Shown in pieces: positions 55,590 through 64,000 of a DNA stretch of 64,000 nt. The position numbers and the translations under genes are program-made. Each line of letters begins with the position of its first letter. The first letter of the stretch is position 1. This DNA is from Candidatus Methanorbis basalitermitum. GTDB taxonomy: Archaea; Halobacteriota; Methanomicrobia; Methanomicrobiales; Methanocorpusculaceae. Under the pieces are notes generated by a model. It was not told the DNA's origin. It saw nothing but the letters and a program-made list of their open reading frames with translations, and ran no database searches. The DNA lies in the NCBI GenBank assembly GCA_031287415.1, contig JAITSY010000008.1:1-64000 (forward strand). The letters are read 5' to 3'.

Positions 55590-56143
55590 ATGAAACGAAG
55601 AGTATTCTACAGTTTTCAGCTAGAAGGAGATGGATCCATTTTTCCGAATGAATGGGAAAATATTAGACTTAGGGGGAGCAGCCTATCAAAGATTGGATTG
55701 AGATGAATTTAAACGGAAGAACCTGTCTTGTGGTGTTGATTGGAAGTCTGACGGCGCGTCGTAAATGGGTTAAATATGAGATTGAACAGGCCTGGAATGC
55801 AGGACCTGGAGTTGTGGGAATCTATATTCATAATCTTAAGGATGGAAAAGGATAACCGTGCGTTCGGGGAGATAATCCCTTTTCTTCGTTTGAAATTAGT
55901 CCGGTTGGAAAAGACCGGGCTCTATTAGCTATGATGTATTCATGGGTTCTTGAAAATAGGAATCTCAAAAATTATGACAGGTTGTACGATCTCACTCCCT
56001 CTAGATTTGATGATGAAATTGCCCCTATATTTAACGTTGCTTTATCATCAACATTATAGTATTTTTACGGGGTTATAGTGGCGATCATTATATTAGGTAC
56101 ATTTGCATCTCATATCATGTCTTGGGTGTCTGGCATCGCGTAA
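55590..56143 (+). pseudogene. Thoeris ThsB-like TIR protein, interrupted
   Basis: ATG 55590 with GGAGGGG ribosome-binding site starts MKRRVFYSFQLEGD, the opening of MTH538/ThsB-type TIR proteins. A frameshift at the GGGGG run near 55671 leads to PIKDWIEMNLNGRTCLVVLI followed by GS, and WVKYEIEQAWNAGPGVVGIY then IHNLKDGKG. In-frame TAA (55852) and TAG (56057) follow. Coding sense continues as GDNPFSSFEI and ends in a hydrophobic helix YGVIVAIIILGTFASHIMSW. So the ancestor was TIR plus C-terminal membrane segment. No ThsA partner was seen. Confidence 0.72.
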
Positions 56144-56169
56144 CTGGTGGGTTTTGTCACCTCAAACAT

Positions 56170-57110
56170 TATGACACACTGCTATAGTAGTGTATCAAAT
56201 ACTCTCTCATTTTTCCTGTTATTTAGCCTGAAGCAGACCTCGTCAATGTACTATCTGCATATACTTCACTGAAATGTGGTGATACATACCAAATACCCCT
56301 CTCTTAATTAGTGCCCACACAGATTCTATACCGTTGGTGTGTGTGTTCCTTTGTGGTCGCTGTATTGACCTAAGGAATGGTTTACCCGCAGATGGACGTA
56401 CTCCTTATGATTATCAAGGACGTTGTAACTCACGAACTCGTCAGAAATAACCGTTGTTCCTTTATTACATACTTCCCTGATGATGTTTAACATTTGTGTA
56501 CCTGTCAATCGCCTATTCTGGTTATCTGGTTTCGTAACCACAGCGCGCACACGACCCGAAGAACGTTCTTTCACGCCGACAACTGGAGTCTTTGTTGTCC
56601 CGCTGTCCACGTCTCCTTTTCTGATCCTCATCTAATCCTTTTTTCGGCCTCCCACCTACATATGTCTCATCAATCTCTACGATAGCCTCGAACAGCTCTT
56701 TATCATGCTCATTTCCCATCGCCATCCTAATCAGTTTCAGCACTCTCCAAGCGCATTTATATGTGACACTGATCTCTCTTTGTAACTGCCTGCTGGAAAT
56801 CCCCTTCTTACCGTTCAACATCGCATCAATAGCGTAAAACCACATCTTCATTGATGTTTGCGAGTCTTCAAAAATGGTGCCTTTAAACACCGAAAACGTA
56901 TTTTTACAATTCATGCACACGAAGACCTTTGGTTTACCCTTCCTGCGGTACACGTTCTTTGTTGCACCACAATGCGGACACGCCATACCATCGGGATACC
57001 GGATACAGATGAAGTGGTTAATTGCATCTTCATCTGTGGGAAACATTGCCTCATATTCTTTGTATAACACTCTCAATTAATATTGGGTTTCAAATATATT
57101 TAATAATAAC
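56170..57110 (-). mobile_element. Decayed IS1595-type (ISXO2-like) insertion sequence, copy 2
   Basis: The best preserved copy. The transposase N-terminus (start about 57046, MFPTDEDAINHF) has an intact zinc ribbon CPHCGATKNVYRRKG and CMNCKNTFSVFKGTIFEDSQ, a helix-turn-helix (GISSRQLQREISVTYKCAWR) and the catalytic FEAIVEIDETYVGGRPKKG. Frameshifts then occur near 56620. KTPVVGVKERSSGRVRAVVT, TTVISDEFVSYNVLDNHKE and HTNGIESVWALIKRGVFGMY follow in other frames. Inactive. Confidence 0.82.
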
Positions 57111-57345
57111 ATTTTAAGGTATAAATCCATTCTGTTTTTCAAAGGGTAGGGATCTGCTGCATTGCCGGGTATTCCCTAAGCAAGGACATAGCGGCAGCAG
57201 CAAGGTGGGCGAAGAAGTGCCCAGATTGCAAGGCTGCCACATCTCATTTGGATGTTGCAATAACCGCATTTTCAATTCACAAACCTTATATTGGTTCTCG
57301 TCGATTATCTGGTATTCTCATTGGAAATGAGAGGTGTAATTAAGT

Positions 57346-58188
57346 ATGGTAGTTAAGGTAGGAGTTGCAAAGCTCGGTAACATCGCATCTGGTGTTATGG
57401 CAGAGCTTCTTTTAGATGAGCGTGCAGATCGTGAAGACATGATGACCTTCATGGCAACCTCTGGTACGAAGCTCCAGAAGGAGGATGTCGACCGTGTTGT
57501 GTCTAACCTGAAGGCGTGGCAGCCTGATTTTGCGATTGTGGTGTCCCCAAATGGTGTTCTTGAGGGGCCGACCGGTGCACGCGAAGACCTTGCAGCAGCA
57601 GGTATTCCGACGATCGTTATCACGGATGATGTGACGACCAAGAAGGAACAATTTGCAGCACTCAAGGAGTCCAAGTTCGGGTATATCATTGTCAAGGCAG
57701 ACGCTATGATTGGCGCACGCCGTGAGTTCCTTGACCCGATTGAGATGGCAGACTATAACGGCAATCTTGTGAAAGTTCTTGCTGTCACGGGTGCATTCCG
57801 CAAGCTCCAGATTGAGCTTGATAAAGTTGTCGATCAAGTAAAGGCAGGAAAGAAAGGCAGCGAGCTTGTTCTCCCGAAGGTTGTCCTTAATTCTGACAAC
57901 TCCACTAAGGGCGAGTTCAGCAACCCGTACGCACTTGCAAAAGCCCGTGCGGCATATGAGATTGCCCAGGCGGTTGCAGGTGTGGATGTGAAGGGCTGCT
58001 TCATGACCAAAGAATGGACCGATTATATCCCGATCATTGCCTCGGGCCACGAGATGATGCGTATTGCAGCAGTTCTCTGCGATGAGGCGCGTGAACTTGA
58101 GAAGGCAGGCGATTCTGTTATCCGCAAGCCGCACAAGAAGACCGGTGAGATCGTTTCCAAGGTTGCTCTTATCAGCAAGCCTGAGTAA
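57346..58188 (+). CDS. mtd: F420-dependent methylene-H4MPT dehydrogenase
   Basis: 280 residues, typical Mtd length. It reduces methenyl-H4MPT to methylene-H4MPT with F420H2. The recognisable start is [20 protein letters not shown] and the core [20 protein letters not shown]. Intact, monocistronic, TTATATTGG box upstream. Together with fwd it anchors the methanogenic pathway in this window. Confidence 0.96.
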   Translation: MVVKVGVAKLGNIASGVMAELLLDERADREDMMTFMATSGTKLQKEDVDRVVSNLKAWQPDFAIVVSPNGVLEGPTGAREDLAAAGIPTIVITDDVTTKKEQFAALKESKFGYIIVKADAMIGARREFLDPIEMADYNGNLVKVLAVTGAFRKLQIELDKVVDQVKAGKKGSELVLPKVVLNSDNSTKGEFSNPYALAKARAAYEIAQAVAGVDVKGCFMTKEWTDYIPIIASGHEMMRIAAVLCDEARELEKAGDSVIRKPHKKTGEIVSKVALISKPE

Positions 58189-58334
58189 GGATGTAACCAA
58201 TCCCGGGAACTCATCATCTCTTTTTGTCTCGTTTCATTCTTCCTATCTATGCACATATCCCGTTACCTCAGCAAGCGAAAATGTATGTTTTTACGCATCA
58301 ATGTATTTTAGTAAATTAAATGCACGTATTTTAA

Positions 58335-59067
58335 GTACCTCAAGACACCTGCAAAGATCTACTTCAAACGCGATGACGTAAGCCCTACCGGCAGCACAAA
58401 CTCAACAACACCATCTCCCAGGCCTACTTATAACAACCGCGACGGCACAAAGCATCTCACCACCGAAGCCGGGGCAGTGGGGATCCGCCCTTTCCCTCTC
58501 CTGTAACTACTTTTGCCATGATCTCACCATCGTTCCTGTATGAACTTGACATCGTCCCCGACGTAATGGTCGGCTACATTGGTGGCGGTAGCAACTTCGC
58601 AGGGTTCACTTTCCTCATGATCGAAAATAAACTCAGGAGAAATGTGGACACCGGCCTCCCCTTCGTCGAACTGGTAGATGTTCCATCGCTCACCAAAGGT
58701 GAGTACCGCTACGATTTCGGGGCGATGCCGGTTGCATCACCCCGAAAGTAGTACACGCCGGTGATCTTTGTTACACGGCACGAATCCATTAGTTTCCCAA
58801 CTCTATCCTGACAAAATCATTCGCGCTGCAATCCATACCGAAAACCAGATCTTCCGGGTGCCAGTCACTTTTGCAAGAATCGAAAAGATCTTCCCTGTAC
58901 AGGAATCAGCGCATGCCATCCGTGGCGCAACCGAGCTTGCTCTTGCAACAAAGAAAAAGAACGAAGCGGCAACCATCGTATTCAACCTCTCCGGTCACGG
59001 ACTTTTTGACATGATCGGCTATGTAAACTTCCTCAAAAATTCTGATCATCCCGTGATTGATGTTTAA
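58335..59067 (+). pseudogene. Tryptophan synthase beta-like (TrpB2) relic
   Basis: Fragments in order but different frames. LKTPAKIYFKRDDVSPTGS; HKLNNTISQAY and TKHLTTEAGAVG; then VGYIGGGSNFAGFTF (PLP phosphate-binding glycine loop) and VPSLTKGEYRYDFG; then GDAGCITPKVVHAGDL; finally NPLVSQLYPDKIIRAAIH and FNLSGHGLFDM. A large segment, including the N-terminus, is missing and several frameshifts and stops are present. TrpB2 makes tryptophan from indole and serine or phosphoserine. trpF lies just downstream on the other strand. Confidence 0.78.
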
Positions 59068-59138
59068 GGATTCAGAGCAGAAGTTGCACGTCGTCGACAA
59101 TGCAAGGCCAAGCTTTGCTTGCTGCTTGCGTAGATGTG

Positions 59139-59168
59139 TCGGCGTAACCTTTATCAGAGATGTGCAGC
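59139..59168 (+). repeat. Two-hairpin dispersed repeat, second hairpin only
   Basis: GGCGTAACCTTTATCAGAGA followed by TGTGCAGCC. It overlaps the last codons of the minus-strand trpF. Confidence 0.65.
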
Positions 59169-59798
59169 CCTGGCCTTCGCAACAAATGCCCGCGTTCTCT
59201 CTGGATCCCGGACACCGTTTCTTTTTACGCCGGTATGTACATCAACCGCATAGGGTCTGACACACCTGACAGCTTCCGCCACATTTTCCGGTGTCAGTCC
59301 ACCAGCAAGAATCACCGGCACGCTGCATTCTTCCACGATCCTTGCGCTGATTGCCCAGTCATGCGGAATGCCTGTTCCGCCCAACCGTTCCGCTGTCCGG
59401 GTATCAAGAATGATCGCATCCGCCGCATTGGAAAAGTATTTTGCTGCTGCGACAGCCGATTCATCTGTCACATGTACCGCTTTCACGATTCTGAGATATG
59501 GCAGTGCCGATCGAACCTCTGCGATATCCTTTCGCGCAACCATATCCTGAATCTGCAGCGTCGCGCAGTGCGATACCCCCGCAAGTTTGATCAGATCTTC
59601 TGACTTCTGTAGATGTGTCACTGCAACCGGTTCAATGAACGGCGGCAGCGTTGCAATCATCGCTGCAGCTTCTGCGCAGGAAACTGCATCCTGAGTTGCA
59701 TGGGTAATCCCCATCAGAAATCCGACCGCATCAGCCCCTGCGGCAACCGCACAGAGGAGATCCGCCAATGTTGCCGTCCCACAGATCTTTACTCTCAT
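59154..59798 (-). CDS. trpF: Phosphoribosylanthranilate isomerase
   Basis: 214 residues, TIM barrel. N-terminal VKICGTATLADLLCAVAAGA, GADAVGFLMG, C-terminal phosphate loop VILAGGLTPENVAEAVR. Third step of tryptophan synthesis. Last gene of the thiM-thiE-trm5-trpF operon, adjacent to trm5 without a gap. Its last codons fall inside a dispersed repeat. It may have lost its pathway partner trpB2 nearby. Confidence 0.9.
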   Translation of the reverse strand: MRVKICGTATLADLLCAVAAGADAVGFLMGITHATQDAVSCAEAAAMIATLPPFIEPVAVTHLQKSEDLIKLAGVSHCATLQIQDMVARKDIAEVRSALPYLRIVKAVHVTDESAVAAAKYFSNAADAIILDTRTAERLGGTGIPHDWAISARIVEECSVPVILAGGLTPENVAEAVRCVRPYAVDVHTGVKRNGVRDPERTRAFVAKARAAHL

Positions 59799-60713
59799 TC
59801 AGGCGATCTCAATATCATACACCGCATGCCAGCTTGTCGGCGAGTACGAATGAAGCATCCGTTCTGTGATTCTGGCGTTTGGAAACACGCGGAGAATATC
59901 TTCGCTGTACTCCCCCGTGGAATCGGTCAGTGCATAGAGATGCATGATCGTTCCGGGGTGTGTTAGCGGTGCAGCGGCGGAGAGAAATGCCGGCGCATTC
60001 ATCGGAAGATTCATAATGATGCGGTCTAATTTCATCGGCGAAAGAATCTCCGCAAGATTCCGTGCATCTCCCAGCATCGGGATCACATTGGTGAGTCGGT
60101 TCAGCCGGATGTTTTTCTGCATCAGTAGCACTGCTTCTGGGTTGATATCGTTTGCTATCACGAGCGATGCGCGGCTACCAAACATCACCGGAAATGGGCC
60201 GACACCGGCAAACATATCCAGAATTTTTTCCGCGCTGTGTATCTGCGCCAAAATTCTCTGTCGTTCACTTGCAAGCCTGGCAGAAAAGTATGCGGCATTC
60301 AGATCGATCTGCATTCGTTTGCCGTACTCCTGATACATCGTTTTGGTTGTGGCAATGCCGGCAAGAATTTTGAACGTCCTGGTACGGAATTCTCCTTCGA
60401 TGGGTGATGTGGCAAACAGTGCAGTATGGACTGAAGGCCTTGCTGCGAGGATCTTCTCCGCGGCTGCGGCATCATCATCCTGCAAAATGACAAGGCCGCC
60501 TATCTGTTCATGGCGGACCAGCTCCTCCATCGCATGATTCTCGGTGAAGTCTGTACGCGTTGCGCCGCAGGGTTTGGCAGTGACGGGGATGAGAAGACAG
60601 CCGTTCTCTATCCGTGGCTTGAGCGTCCTATCAAGAATTCCCTCGATAATCGCCATTTTCCGTACAGCTTCCCCATCCCGTACCGGAATGCGGAGAGCCC
60701 ACTGTTCCTTCAT
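59799..60713 (-). CDS. trm5: tRNA (guanine-N1)-methyltransferase Trm5
   Basis: 304 residues, class I methyltransferase making m1G37. SAM-binding KILDMFAGVGPFPVMFG, acidic motif IANDINPEAVLLMQKNIRLN, catalytic DRIIMNLPMNAPAFL. The start was moved to ATG 60713 (MKEQWALRIPVRDGEAV); the track extension is thiE read in another frame. Overlaps the thiE stop by ATGA. Confidence 0.9.
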   Translation of the reverse strand: MKEQWALRIPVRDGEAVRKMAIIEGILDRTLKPRIENGCLLIPVTAKPCGATRTDFTENHAMEELVRHEQIGGLVILQDDDAAAAEKILAARPSVHTALFATSPIEGEFRTRTFKILAGIATTKTMYQEYGKRMQIDLNAAYFSARLASERQRILAQIHSAEKILDMFAGVGPFPVMFGSRASLVIANDINPEAVLLMQKNIRLNRLTNVIPMLGDARNLAEILSPMKLDRIIMNLPMNAPAFLSAAAPLTHPGTIMHLYALTDSTGEYSEDILRVFPNARITERMLHSYSPTSWHAVYDIEIA

Positions 60714-61339
60714 GATCGCTTCCCCTTTGCCTTCTGAATGACGGTTGCGAGACAGCTGGCTGCTTCCGTGATGTCCGGTGCACTGACCACCGCCGAGATG
60801 ACGGCAACTCCGTCGAGTCCTGCGGCTATTAGTTCCGGCGTGTTGCCGGAATTGACGCCGCCGATGCCGATCACAGAACAGTGGACTGCTGCACGGATTT
60901 CGCGTAATGCGGTGATTCCGCATACTTTTCGGGCGTCTGTTTTCGATCTCGTCGCAAACACCGGACTCACAGAGACGTAGTCCGCACCTGCGGTTTCTGC
61001 TGCGACGGCTTCACGAACGCTGCCGACAGATACGCCGATGAGGAAATTTTCTGGAGATAGTCTGCGGGCTTTTGGTACCGGCAGATCATCCTGCCCGAGA
61101 TGTACTCCGTCAGCACCCGAGGCGAGGGCAATATCTAACCGATCATTGACGATGAATACTGCGCGTTCACGACAGATCTCCCGCATTTCGCAGGCTGTTT
61201 CATAGAGCTCGCGTGAAGATTTCTCTTTGTCTCGGAGTTGCATCATCTCCGCCCCGCCGGCAACTGCGCGGCGGGTTATCTCTGTATGGGAGAGGCCGTG
61301 GGAGAGCTTTTCATCGGTAACTACGTAGAGGCCGTACAT
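60710..61339 (-). CDS. thiE: Thiamine-phosphate synthase
   Basis: 209 residues. ThiE features MYGLYVVTDEKLS, MMQLRDKEKSSRE, FIVNDRLDIALASGADGVHL followed by GQDDLP, and IGIGGVNSGNTPELIAAGLD. Couples thiazole phosphate with HMP pyrophosphate. Directly follows thiM with no gap. Confidence 0.95.
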   Translation of the reverse strand: MYGLYVVTDEKLSHGLSHTEITRRAVAGGAEMMQLRDKEKSSRELYETACEMREICRERAVFIVNDRLDIALASGADGVHLGQDDLPVPKARRLSPENFLIGVSVGSVREAVAAETAGADYVSVSPVFATRSKTDARKVCGITALREIRAAVHCSVIGIGGVNSGNTPELIAAGLDGVAVISAVVSAPDITEAASCLATVIQKAKGKRS

Positions 61340-62134
61340 TTAGTATTCAATTATTTTGGCAGATGCCGCAACCTGTTCGGGAGTCAGAACGGCGACCGCA
61401 TCAAAGAAGGCAGGTTTAAAAGAACCTGGGCCTGCGGCGGTTTTTGCTGCTACCTCTCCGGCGATGCCCATCGATGCCATCGCGGAGATACAGCCGTCCA
61501 TGAGATCCGGGGCGACGGCAGCGAATGTACCGACGACAGCAGAAGCCATGCAACCGGTTCCGGAGAGTCGGCCCATGATGGGTGCACCATTGGCAACAGC
61601 TGCAACACGGGACCCGTTACTGATCAGATCTTCTGCGCCGCTCATGATAACCACACAGCCAAGCCGGGATGCAAGCTCTCTGACAATGATCTTTTTGTTG
61701 CCAAAAACTCCTCCAGAATCGACGCCGCGAACCGTTGCTGCAGTTCCGGCAAGTGTGCCTATCTCCCCGGTGTTGCCTTTGATGACGCTGATCGGCAGTT
61801 CTTCAATAAGCTGTTTGGCGGTTCTGGTGCGGTAGGGTGTTGCTCCAGCGCCTGCAGGATCAAGGATGATGGGGATCTTTTTTTCTGCTGCTATGTTGCC
61901 TGCGGCGAGCATTCCCGCGATCTGGTCTGGATCGAGCGTGCCGATGTTGAGAACGAGGGCACTGGCGGCCCAGGTCATGTCAATGATATCTTCGGGGGCA
62001 TGGGACATGACGGGGGATGCTCCAATACAGAGGGTGATGTTTGCACAGTCGTTGACGGTGACGTAGTTCGTGATCTGATGAACGAGCGGCGAGGTTGTTC
62101 TAACGGATTCAAGAATCTTTGCGTATTTTTGCAT
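61340..62134 (-). CDS. thiM: Hydroxyethylthiazole kinase
   Basis: 264 residues, ribokinase-like. HQITNYVTVNDCANITLCIG and GASPVMSHAPEDI, GNTGEIGTLAG, anion hole and catalytic Cys GRLSGTGCMASAVVGTFAAV. Salvages the thiazole moiety. First gene of the operon, divergent from hmgA. Confidence 0.95.
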   Translation of the reverse strand: MQKYAKILESVRTTSPLVHQITNYVTVNDCANITLCIGASPVMSHAPEDIIDMTWAASALVLNIGTLDPDQIAGMLAAGNIAAEKKIPIILDPAGAGATPYRTRTAKQLIEELPISVIKGNTGEIGTLAGTAATVRGVDSGGVFGNKKIIVRELASRLGCVVIMSGAEDLISNGSRVAAVANGAPIMGRLSGTGCMASAVVGTFAAVAPDLMDGCISAMASMGIAGEVAAKTAAGPGSFKPAFFDAVAVLTPEQVAASAKIIEY

Positions 62135-62211
62135 GGAACACCTGATTGTGGCATACTATTGACTGGGATTACAGAAAAATGTTTTAGTGGGTGTGCCGAA
62201 TGATATAATGT

Positions 62212-63438
62212 ATGGATACTTTGGATGAGCAGCTTGCAAGGATCCGTTCCGGTGATCTGAAACTCTACGCTCTGGAAAAGCTGATGCCCGCAGATACGGC
62301 GGTTTCTCTCCGCCGGAAATATGTTGAGGTGGAGACACGGGCCGATCTTTCTGCGGTTGGCACCTATTCGATTCCCATCGATCGGGTGGTTCTGCGCAAT
62401 ATCGAGAATATGGTCGGCTGTGTGCAGATTCCAGTGGGCGTTGCTGGGCCGCTTGCGGTAAGGGGAGAGTTTGCAGATGGCACATTCTGGTTGCCGCTTG
62501 CGACGACGGAGGGTGCTCTTGTTGCGTCGGTTAACCGTGGATGCGGTGCGATTACGTGGGCAGGCGGAGCCGATGTGCGCATTCTCCGTGACGGGATGAC
62601 GCGTGCTCCGGTGTTTGCGGCAGATTCGGTTGTCCACGCGGTGAATGCTGCCCGTTGGGCGGAGGATAATCTGCTGCTGCTGAAGAGGGCGGCTGAGGAG
62701 ACGACGCATTATGGGGAGCTGACCGGTTTGACCACCTATGTGGTGGGAACGAATTTGTTCGTGCGGTTTTTGTTTGATACGAAGGATGCAATGGGGATGA
62801 ATATGGCGACGATTGCGTCAGAGGCAGCTGCCAGGCTGATCGAGGAGGAGACTGGGGCACGGATGGTGTCGGTGTCGGGGAATATGTGCTGCGACAAGAA
62901 ACCGTCAGCGATTAACGTGATCGAGGGGCGGGGAAAGTCTGTGGCCGCCGGGGTGTTTCTGCCGGATGATCTGGTGAGGGCAGCGTTTAAGACGGATGCG
63001 AAGACGCTTGCTGAGGTGAACACCCGGAAAAATCTGGTTGGTTCGGCCCGTGCGGCGTCGTTTGGGTTTAATGCCCAGGCGGCGAACGTGGTCGCGGCGA
63101 TGTTTCTGGCATGCGGTCAGGACCCGGCGCATGTTGTTGAGGGCAGCAATGCGATCACAACCGTGGATGAGGTTCCCGGGGGCGCGTACGTTTCAGTGTC
63201 TCTGCCGTCACTTCAGGTCGGGACGGTTGGCGGCGGTACAGGGATTGCAACGCAGCGGGCGTGTTTGTCGATGCTCGGGGTTGCGGGAGGAGGAAAAAAC
63301 CCCGGGGATCATGCAAAGGCGTTTGCTGAGATTGCTGCTGCTGCGGTTCTTGCGGGTGAGCTGTCACTTCTTGGTGCTCTTGGTGCACAGCATCTTATAA
63401 AGGCTCATCAGATGCTGGGCCGCGGCGCTGGAGTGTAA
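62212..63438 (+). CDS. hmgA: 3-hydroxy-3-methylglutaryl-CoA reductase
   Basis: 408 residues, class I archaeal HMG-CoA reductase making mevalonate for isoprenoid lipids. ENMVGCVQIPVGVAGPLAV, ATTEGALVASVNRGCGAI, the NAD(P)-binding DAMGMNMATIASE, and GTVGGGTGIATQRACLSML near the end. Full length. Confidence 0.97.
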   Translation: MDTLDEQLARIRSGDLKLYALEKLMPADTAVSLRRKYVEVETRADLSAVGTYSIPIDRVVLRNIENMVGCVQIPVGVAGPLAVRGEFADGTFWLPLATTEGALVASVNRGCGAITWAGGADVRILRDGMTRAPVFAADSVVHAVNAARWAEDNLLLLKRAAEETTHYGELTGLTTYVVGTNLFVRFLFDTKDAMGMNMATIASEAAARLIEEETGARMVSVSGNMCCDKKPSAINVIEGRGKSVAAGVFLPDDLVRAAFKTDAKTLAEVNTRKNLVGSARAASFGFNAQAANVVAAMFLACGQDPAHVVEGSNAITTVDEVPGGAYVSVSLPSLQVGTVGGGTGIATQRACLSMLGVAGGGKNPGDHAKAFAEIAAAAVLAGELSLLGALGAQHLIKAHQMLGRGAGV

Positions 63439-63501
63439 GCTGCAAGCGCGCTGCTATCACCCCCTGCATCTTATATCCGGGAAGATACTTACTATTATTC
63501 T

Positions 63502-64000
63502 ATGTACTGGTACGGGTTGAGTGGGGATGTTTCAACAGATCCTGCGGATGCTGCTGCACGGCTGCGTGCCGCAAAAACCGATATGTCGGGCTATGTTCCC
63601 TGTGACTGGTGTGAGGCGGAGCGGCTCGGCCTTGTCAAGGATCGGCAGGAGTATCTTGCGGCCGTGCGGCGGGCAGCAATATATCTGGCAGAGGAGGGAA
63701 TTGCCGCGGTTGCGCAGGAGAAGGATGCGGAGCTTCTCCAGATGGTTAGAACGCTTGATGAGATGGATACAGTGATCAATCTGCTTTCCGAACGGCTGAT
63801 TGAGTGGTATATCTCGGTTACGCCGTCTTTTTCCCGTAAATACCTCGGTTCGGGAGCGGGAGCTTCTCGGATGGTTCCTATGATTGGTAAGAAGGGGACG
63901 GATCTGATGAAAAACATTGCCCGGGAGATTTTGTCGATGTCAAATGCCAGGACGGGTCTGATGAAGGCGGTGTCGCGAAAGGCGGTGTCGGTGATTCCGA
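63502..64000 (+). CDS. Nop5/Nop56-like C/D box RNP protein, partial
   Basis: ATG 63502 opens MYWYGLSGDVSTDPADAAAR, the acidic and helical N-terminal part of archaeal Nop5. NLLSERLIEWYISVTPSFSR lies in the coiled-coil region, then GAGASRMVPMIGKKGTDLM. The frame runs off the window. Nop5 scaffolds box C/D guide RNPs with fibrillarin for rRNA 2'-O-methylation. Confidence 0.88.
   Translation, partial: MYWYGLSGDVSTDPADAAARLRAAKTDMSGYVPCDWCEAERLGLVKDRQEYLAAVRRAAIYLAEEGIAAVAQEKDAELLQMVRTLDEMDTVINLLSERLIEWYISVTPSFSRKYLGSGAGASRMVPMIGKKGTDLMKNIAREILSMSNARTGLMKAVSRKAVSVIP

Noticed and set aside
60714-60923. N-terminal extension of Trm5 in the ORF track
   Set aside because: This part is thiE read in another frame (Arg/His-rich); the real start is ATG 60713 overlapping the thiE stop.
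60700-62160. TPP riboswitch before the thi operon
   Set aside because: The leader before thiM is short, and I see no THI-box-like sequence.

Overview
The window is from a hydrogenotrophic methanogenic archaeon, most likely order Methanomicrobiales and plausibly Methanocorpusculum-like. Order level is the safer claim; the genus is a guess from gene content. The supporting genes are formylmethanofuran dehydrogenase (fwdDBAC), F420-dependent methylene-H4MPT dehydrogenase (mtd), methanogenesis markers 14 and 8, methanofuran biosynthesis (mfnD, mfnF), cofD for F420, a complete A1Ao ATP synthase operon, archaeal Sm proteins, L37e, Nop5 and an archaeal-type AlaRS.

Layout. 0-4.6 kb: fwd operon, first step of CO2 reduction. 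4.6-10.9 kb: sulfur and redox block with two siroheme reductase-like proteins (Dsr-LP), an OsmC protein, a decaying yeeE-yeeE-tusA locus and rubredoxin, bracketed by two paralogues of an unknown YCLCG-motif protein. 11-20.6 kb: alaS, marker 14, marker 8, mfnD-mfnF and an unknown zinc-ribbon protein. 21-24 kb: cupin phosphoglucose isomerase, then a TauE-type exporter and a SPASM radical-SAM enzyme coupled to a tiny ORF. 24.4-29.1 kb: winged-helix/cysteine regulator, an Sm-like gene, tRNA-Leu, cofD, and lsm-rpl37e-purF. 29.4-30.7 kb: decayed pilin-like genes. 30.8-37.5 kb: hexulose isomerase, M42 peptidase, ROK sugar kinase, an untracked Cys-rich mini-gene with a structured leader, pgk and a CPBP protease. 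37.7-46.1 kb: ATP synthase operon on the minus strand, order H-I-K-E-C-F-A-B-D. 46.4-57.1 kb: accessory zone with an aldolase, dadD-mtiP, tRNA-Ala, an ATP-grasp ligase and pyrBI interspersed with broken IS1595-type transposases and broken defence-type genes (PLD/helicase, AAA ATPase, Thoeris-like TIR). 57.3-64 kb: mtd, a trpB2 relic, the thiM-thiE-trm5-trpF operon, hmgA and the start of nop5.

The most unusual signals are non-coding. (i) A dispersed two-hairpin repeat occurs about 14 times, nearly always at gene ends. (ii) An approximately 105-bp MITE-like element with imperfect terminal inverted repeats occurs about seven times; one copy supplies the last codons of tusA and another lies inside a membrane-protein ORF. 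(iii) A short perfect-dyad repeat occurs four times. The window also carries many frameshifted or nonsense-interrupted genes. An 11-bp tandem duplication in tusA argues that at least some of this is real decay rather than sequencing error. PurF has Ser in place of its catalytic N-terminal Cys.

All calls come from reading the sequence and the ORF translations. No database search was run.
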